Shown here: positions 60,101-64,000 of the stretch, in pieces
Position numbering within the stretch: the first letter of the stretch is position 1
Layout: each line of letters opens with the position of its first letter
Origin: Apostichopus japonicus
Taxonomy: Eukaryota > Echinodermata > Holothuroidea > Aspidochirotida > Stichopodidae
Assembly (NCBI RefSeq): GCF_037975245.1
Contig: NC_092569.1
Coordinates: forward strand, 33,007,668 to 33,071,667
DNA: 64,000 nt
Direction: 5' to 3'
Made by a program: the position numbers and the translations under genes
Notes under the pieces: model-generated
The model's input: only the letters and a program-made list of their open reading frames with translations
The model's database searches: none
Told to the model about the DNA's origin: nothing

Positions 60101-63100
60101 CATATTTAAAATGCTCACGACCATTCAATAGTAGAAATTCAGTTTTACTCTAACAGCGTTACCAAGCGTTGTACCAAATAAACTTTGATTTTACTTTCAC
60201 TGGAATATGTCGTTTAACATTTATCATTTCCAGGAGCGTGTAACTTACATTAATTTTGACTGTTAAACTTGTCGATTATCGCAATACATTACAGAATACA
60301 TTTACAGATTTATTTGTTTCTGCTGCATATCTTAAATTAGGAAGGCGAGTTTTACGTCAATTCAAGATGTACACGAAGATCAACTTGTATCAACAACCAG
60401 ATTATAGAGGAGAGATACCAGTGTAGTGATCACGCAACCTGTGATGAGATGAACGGTGTCCGTAAATGTTACTGTAATCCAAACTACCAAGGGGACGGAG
60501 TGACGTGCACCCACAACTGCTTCGTTGCTGCCAAAGGAAGTGTAGTAACGGTCAGTACGATTTTTTTTTTAGGGTATCTTAAATTCTTTGCCGGTAATTC
60601 ATTTAGACCTAGCGAAAATACATAGATATGGCAACGCAATTATGATACACCTAGAACGATGAACGTTACCTAATATATATTAAAAACGCTCATGAACGTA
60701 TCTTAGTTCTAATCCAGTGTGTCATCAAACGTCGTTAAAACTGTAACAAATTAACATATATTTTACTATCTTTGGAATATGTCGTCTAACATTTATCTTT
60801 TCAGGAGGGTGAATCATACATTAATTATGACTGCTCCTTACGAATAACCTGCAACAGTAACGTACTTACTAGTGAGAGGTACAGTTGTAGTGCAGACGCA
60901 ACCTGCGAGGAGCGGAGTGATATCCGTAGATGTTACTGTAACGAATGGTTCGAAGGTGATGGTGTTACATGTGCCCGCAGTGGACCGAGAGATTGTTCTG
61001 ATCTTCACACAGCGGGTAGAAGAAATAACGGAAAATATACCATTTATCCCGCTGGAAGCTCTGAGTTTGAAGTTTTTTGTGAATTGTCTAGTGTGGGATG
61101 GACAGTAAGTTTAGCCATTGGCAAGCAAATGCTTTAACTTCTGTTTTCTCATATGACAGGACTTCGTTCACTAACATTGGAAGTGAATCATAACATTATC
61201 TAATTAAATTGATCCATCTCCCTATCAGTTTAAAACAAATCGGATTATTGACCTTCACCTATTAATTTATCTTACGTATTGCAGTACAATGATACATTTC
61301 ATATATTACTCACTTGCAATCTATAAACTAGTTGATTCTCTTTGTAGATTTTGCAACGACGTACAGGTAGATCCGTCAGCTTTTATCGAAACTGGAATGA
61401 GTACAAAAACGGGTTTGGAATTCCAACAGGAGATCATTGGATTGGCAACGATAAAATATACAAATTGACAAATCAAAAAACCTACCAACTGCTAATAGAA
61501 AAGACAAACAGGGAAGGATCAACATACCACAGCCGTTATACATCTTTCAGAATCAGTAACGAGAGAGACAAATACCAACTGTCATTGGGTGGCTTCAGTG
61601 GAAATGCTGGTATGTATTGTGCTAAATGTCAATCATACGCAGACTTGTAGTTATTACGTAATATCATTCTAGCATAACTACCTGTAGTCGTAATCACACT
61701 GTAGGATTTGTACTCGTACATTTACTCAGGTCATGTTACAAATATAGTGTAGATACTAATGTATGTACTAGACCTCGTGCCTACAGTCTCGTACCCAGTG
61801 TTGATTGTACAATTGCTTTACACTTCATCACGTGTTTGTATAATTATATATCGTAACATCATGATATACCATATCAACCTTGCACTTTCATTCAGACTTT
61901 GTCAATCTTAGAAAAGAAAGACAAAATAACTCGCCTGGGAACCTAGAAATTTCATTAAATATGACTTTACCGTTTTCAAAAGAGAAGCAAATTAAGTTTC
62001 ATTAAACCATTGAATATTCGTTCATGGAATTATTAAGAGGCCTATAATATTACAATGATAATAGAAAAATATCAAATAATTCGGACGTTTTTTGAGAGAT
62101 AAATTGAGATACGTCCTGTGTGTTACATTTCCAAATAGCATTACCGGCCGTATTTATCATTATATGTATGAATGTATAATCAGAATATAGGTAAATCATT
62201 TTTTTTGTCATGATCAAATGGATGTAAAATCGCCAGATGAAAGATGAGACGTTTCACAAAAGATGGTTGTGACAAAGATGAAAAAATCCAACACTTTACA
62301 TATTTTTCCTCTTATTTGAAAACATAGTAGTTTAAAAATCAAAACTATACTTTTCAATTGGCAGCAATTGAGTACTTCAAACAATTAGCTGTTAACATTT
62401 CTACTCATCTCACATGTACCTTTAAAACGCTTTACTATGATATTCGTGGCAAAGCGAAAGAGTACCATAAATTTTACTATTTGAAATATGTTTTTTAAGT
62501 ATATTTTAAATATATATTATTTAATTATGAACGATGTATGAACTAAGGTTGCCCAGAAATCGTCAAAATTGAAACCTCTCCAGAAACTCTGAAAACTGAC
62601 ACCTATTTTCAAATAAGAAATTGCGAAAGGAAAGCTCAAGAACTTCCATATGAAACCTACAAAGTAATAGTCAAGCCCAAACATGAACTAACACAACAAC
62701 AAACGCACTAACAACCGACAATTACAGCAAACTAACCCACGGTAGTTTAATAACGTCCAGTATGCAAATAAGATCTGACAAAAATATAACTTCACTAAGT
62801 ATTTGCTCACATCCTTCCAGGTTATAACGCAATGGGAGCAAATTCAGGACATCGATTTAGTACGCACGATCAAGATAATGATGGATCGAGTACCTTCGAC
62901 TGCGCAGAAAAACACCGAGGTGGCTGGTGGTATCCAGACGATAGTAGTACGGGCTCATCCAGCAACTGCTACTCATTCAGCAACCGCGTAGCTACAGGTG
63001 ACTACGAGTACTCTGACTGTACCTGTTATCTTGATTGTGACAGTTATTATAATTGCCCTTCTAGTCGTCCACATTATAAATGCTATGATTGTGACGGCTG

Positions 63101-63323
63101 TGGTTATTATTATTGTTATATTTTTAATTATTATTATTACTATAAAAACAGATGCTGCGCAAACAAAAACCCGATCTATGAAACAACCTTCTATTCTTGC
63201 GGATACTCCAATCTCAACGGTGACTACTCGTTGAACGGTAACCGCGGTATCTTCTGGAAGAATCTTCACGGTTCGGATTGCGGTATAACAACAACAACAA
63301 TGAAAATTCGCTCAGTTCAATGA
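51082..63323 (+). CDS. FReD gene 3: secreted composite fibrinogen-related lectin with an 88-residue Tyr/Cys insertion
   Basis: Nine exons: 51082-51153, 57563-57593, 58480-58652, 59035-59299, 59644-59852, 60341-60550, 60805-61104, 61348-61609 and 62821-63323. All have GT..AG borders and matching phases, giving 674 residues. The order is signal peptide (1-24), microexon linker (25-34), first FReD without its C-terminal third (35-180), TIL (181-250), TILa/EGF-like module 1 (251-320), module 2 plus FReD 2 start (321-420), FReD 2 middle (421-507) and FReD 2 end (508-674). It matches gene 1 exon for exon but has an extra intact cysteine-module exon and a much longer insertion in the last exon. Probable role: secreted microbial or glycan recognition, inferred from the family. 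Confidence 0.88.
51154..57562 (+). other. FReD gene 3 intron 1 with a 1.9-kb tandem duplication
   Basis: About 6.4 kb. The segments at about 51860-53785 and 53786-55650 are tandem diverged copies. Shared words include CATGCATCTGTTA, GCGTTTCC, CCATCATTTCCTCGTTT and CCATACAACACGTGATCACG. No exon is supported on the plus strand. Confidence 0.8.
51860..55650. repeat. 1.9-kb tandem duplication within FReD gene 3 intron 1
   Basis: Two adjacent copies in the same orientation, alignable along their length with many small indels. Copy 2 is slightly shorter. The best conserved stretch is 53560-53690 against 55400-55540. The duplication is intronic and does not contain any FReD exon. Confidence 0.8.
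57563..57593 (+). CDS. FReD gene 3 exon 2: 31-base microexon
   Basis: Between GTTACTTCAG and GTAAGT, phases 0 to 1, encoding ISSSTRVNDS plus one base. It has the same length and phase as gene 1 exon 2. Confidence 0.75.
58480..58652 (+). CDS. FReD gene 3 exon 3: start of first fibrinogen domain
   Basis: 173 bases, equal to gene 1 exon 3. The acceptor GGTGCTAG at 58479 is chosen over the TTGCAG eight bases further on, because only it gives the required phase and paralogue length. Encodes FQTPEYPRDCHEVLNQC, GVYLIKPNQYPEPF and TTSGGWT. Confidence 0.9.
59035..59299 (+). CDS. FReD gene 3 exon 4: middle of first fibrinogen domain
   Basis: 265 bases, equal to gene 1 exon 4, phases 0 to 1. Encodes VIQRRVDGSIGFNRTWDEY, IGFLGSEFLIGNEKL, INQKRYQLRIELEN and YDNFRIADEWGNY. 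It is again followed by TIL rather than by a FReD C-terminal exon. Confidence 0.92.
59644..59852 (+). CDS. FReD gene 3 exon 5: TIL module
   Basis: 209 bases, phases 1 to 0. Encodes ITWCSSNKDNYDNTCERTC, NPNDCVIPDPADPERCLC and GDSCIPQEQCGCYV. The nine cysteines are placed as in gene 1 exon 5. The donor is GTAAGT. Confidence 0.88.
60341..60550 (+). CDS. FReD gene 3 exon 6: TILa/EGF-like module 1 with a TIL-type tail
   Basis: 210 bases, phase 0 at both ends. Encodes EGEFYVNSRCTRRSTC, YQCSDHATCDEMNGVRKCYC and NYQGDGVTC, then HNCFVAAKGSVVT. This tail, and the following GTCAGTACGAT, resemble the end of gene 1's TIL exon (CNCFVDEKGSVLG and GTCAGTACGAT). The first 160 bases are about 91 percent identical to gene 1 exon 6 by eye. 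Confidence 0.85.
60805..61104 (+). CDS. FReD gene 3 exon 7: TILa/EGF-like module 2 and start of second fibrinogen domain
   Basis: 300 bases, phase 0 at both ends, acceptor TTTTCAG, donor ACA|GTAAGT. Encodes EGESYINYDCSLRITC, SCSADATCEER, RRCYCNEWFEGDGVTC, then PRDCSDLHTAG, GKYTIYPAG and FCELSSVGWT, the entry of the second FReD. Confidence 0.9.
61348..61609 (+). CDS. FReD gene 3 exon 8: middle of second fibrinogen domain
   Basis: 262 bases, equal to gene 1 exon 7, phases 0 to 1. Encodes ILQRRTGRSVSFYRNWNEY, HWIGNDKIYKLTNQKTYQL and TSFRISNERDKYQLSLGG. The donor is GTATGT. Confidence 0.92.
61610..62820 (+). other. FReD gene 3 intron 8
   Basis: 1.2 kb of AT-rich sequence; no further exon recognised. 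Confidence 0.65.
62821..63323 (+). CDS. FReD gene 3 exon 9: end of second fibrinogen domain with an 88-residue insertion
   Basis: 503 bases from acceptor CCTTCCAG to TGA at 63321-63323. Encodes FSTHDQDNDGSSTFDC (calcium-site region) and HRGGWWY. About 88 inserted residues with 11 Cys and about 19 Tyr follow (for example CYDCDGCGYYYCY and FNYYYYYKNRCC), then CGYSNLNGDYS, GIFWKNL and the end MKIRSVQ. Part of the insertion is encoded by TTATTATTAT-type runs. The frame is uninterrupted, which argues that the insertion is translated. Confidence 0.92.
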
Positions 63324-63710
63324 TAAAAATAGTAAGGTAAAGTCTTCATGATAACAAGGATATGAAACGGTTGGCGATATACTTACATATATTTAATATG
63401 GAAGTACATATCAAAGCTTGGCAAAGTTTGTGTATTGGAAGATGAAAGTGAATGAAGGATACACTAATGAGCCGAGGAACATTTTATAGTTATTACATCA
63501 CGTACAGTATCCTTAACATCGATCTGTTATGCCCAAAGACTACTTCCAAGACATGCATATGTTTTGAGGGACAATACCAAATGACAGTGAACTGTATAGC
63601 TCATGGAACTCGATGCCTTTTGATACTTTGTCTGTTTCCGATAAATGTATTGAACTTGAACAATATTTATTAAAAGGTCATCTTTAATAATGGCACTGAG
63701 TATGATATCA

Positions 63711-63716
63711 AATAAA
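63711..63716 (+). terminator. Polyadenylation signal of FReD gene 3
   Basis: AATAAA about 390 bases after the stop codon, followed by a second AATAAA nearby (63723-63728). Confidence 0.5.
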
Positions 63717-63728
63717 ATAACAAATAAA

Positions 63729-64000
63729 AGTATATGAAACAATGCATCAGAATGCTTACTAGTATTATTTTTTTTTCTTCAAATGTTGCCATTATGTTGT
63801 ATAGAAGCCCTTGGCAACGTGGGAACGATATCATATACGTTTTGATATGCTTTCTGAGCTATTTAGTTAGTATGTCTGACGATCAGTTATTCCAGTAGAC
63901 TCCTGAGTTAAAGCCTCTGTTAAAAGCCTCTGTTATATTCAGAAAGAACACACCCAGACGAAACCACCATAATATGTGCCTTCCTTATTCTCGAATCACC
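63729..64000. other. Downstream flank of FReD gene 3
   Basis: No gene recognised in the remaining bases. Confidence 0.4.

Noticed and set aside
62973-63269. Val/Ile-rich frames on both strands over gene 3 exon 9
   Set aside because: They arise from the triplet-rich Tyr/Cys insertion read in other frames. The plus-strand FReD frame is continuous with conserved motifs on both sides.

Overview
The window is eukaryotic nuclear DNA. It is AT-rich, has introns with GT..AG boundaries, (TA)n microsatellites, LTR, LINE and Penelope-type retroelements and cut-and-paste transposon remnants. The real protein-coding signal is a cluster of secreted fibrinogen-related (FReD) lectin genes. With the transposon mix this fits a marine deuterostome invertebrate, most likely an echinoderm such as a sea cucumber. 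The taxon is an inference, because no species-specific marker was seen.

Layout. 1-13.5 kb: no host gene seen; a short direct repeat, a (TA)n compound satellite, a hAT-like element with 8-base target duplications (4218-4970), a second terminal-inverted-repeat element with an internal 134-base tandem repeat (5514-6394), a 1.7-kb dispersed or duplicated block (10.06-11.8 kb), a foldback element and a degenerate minisatellite (11.9-12.9 kb). 13.5-26.5 kb: FReD gene 1, eight exons, predicted 550 residues. 26.7-36.4 kb: repeats, including a second copy of the 10-kb block and a complete but coding-defective Ty3/gypsy LTR retrotransposon (29295-33856). 36.4-43.1 kb: FReD gene 2, the simple form with one fibrinogen domain. 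43.5-50.7 kb: a Penelope-like endonuclease fragment abutting a LINE fragment, a minus-strand exon with a KDZ-associated-type zinc cluster, and palindromic repeats. 51.0-63.7 kb: FReD gene 3, nine exons, predicted 674 residues.

The three FReD genes lie in the same orientation and share intron positions and phases, so they are tandem paralogues. Gene 2 has a normal fibrinogen domain. Genes 1 and 3 have a composite plan: signal peptide, 31-base microexon, fibrinogen domain lacking its last exon, TIL cysteine-rich module, TILa/EGF-like cysteine module(s), then a complete fibrinogen domain. In genes 1 and 3 the last exon also carries a Tyr/Cys-rich insertion (about 30 and 88 residues against 2 in gene 2) directly before the conserved CxxSNLNG segment of the ligand-binding region. 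The insertion is partly encoded by TAT-type trinucleotide runs. This looks like a diversifying, secreted innate-recognition lectin family and is the most interesting content of the window.

Limits: exon limits are read by eye from splice consensus, reading phase and paralogue alignment. No transcript evidence was available, untranslated ends are not placed, and gene 2 lacks a confidently identified second exon.
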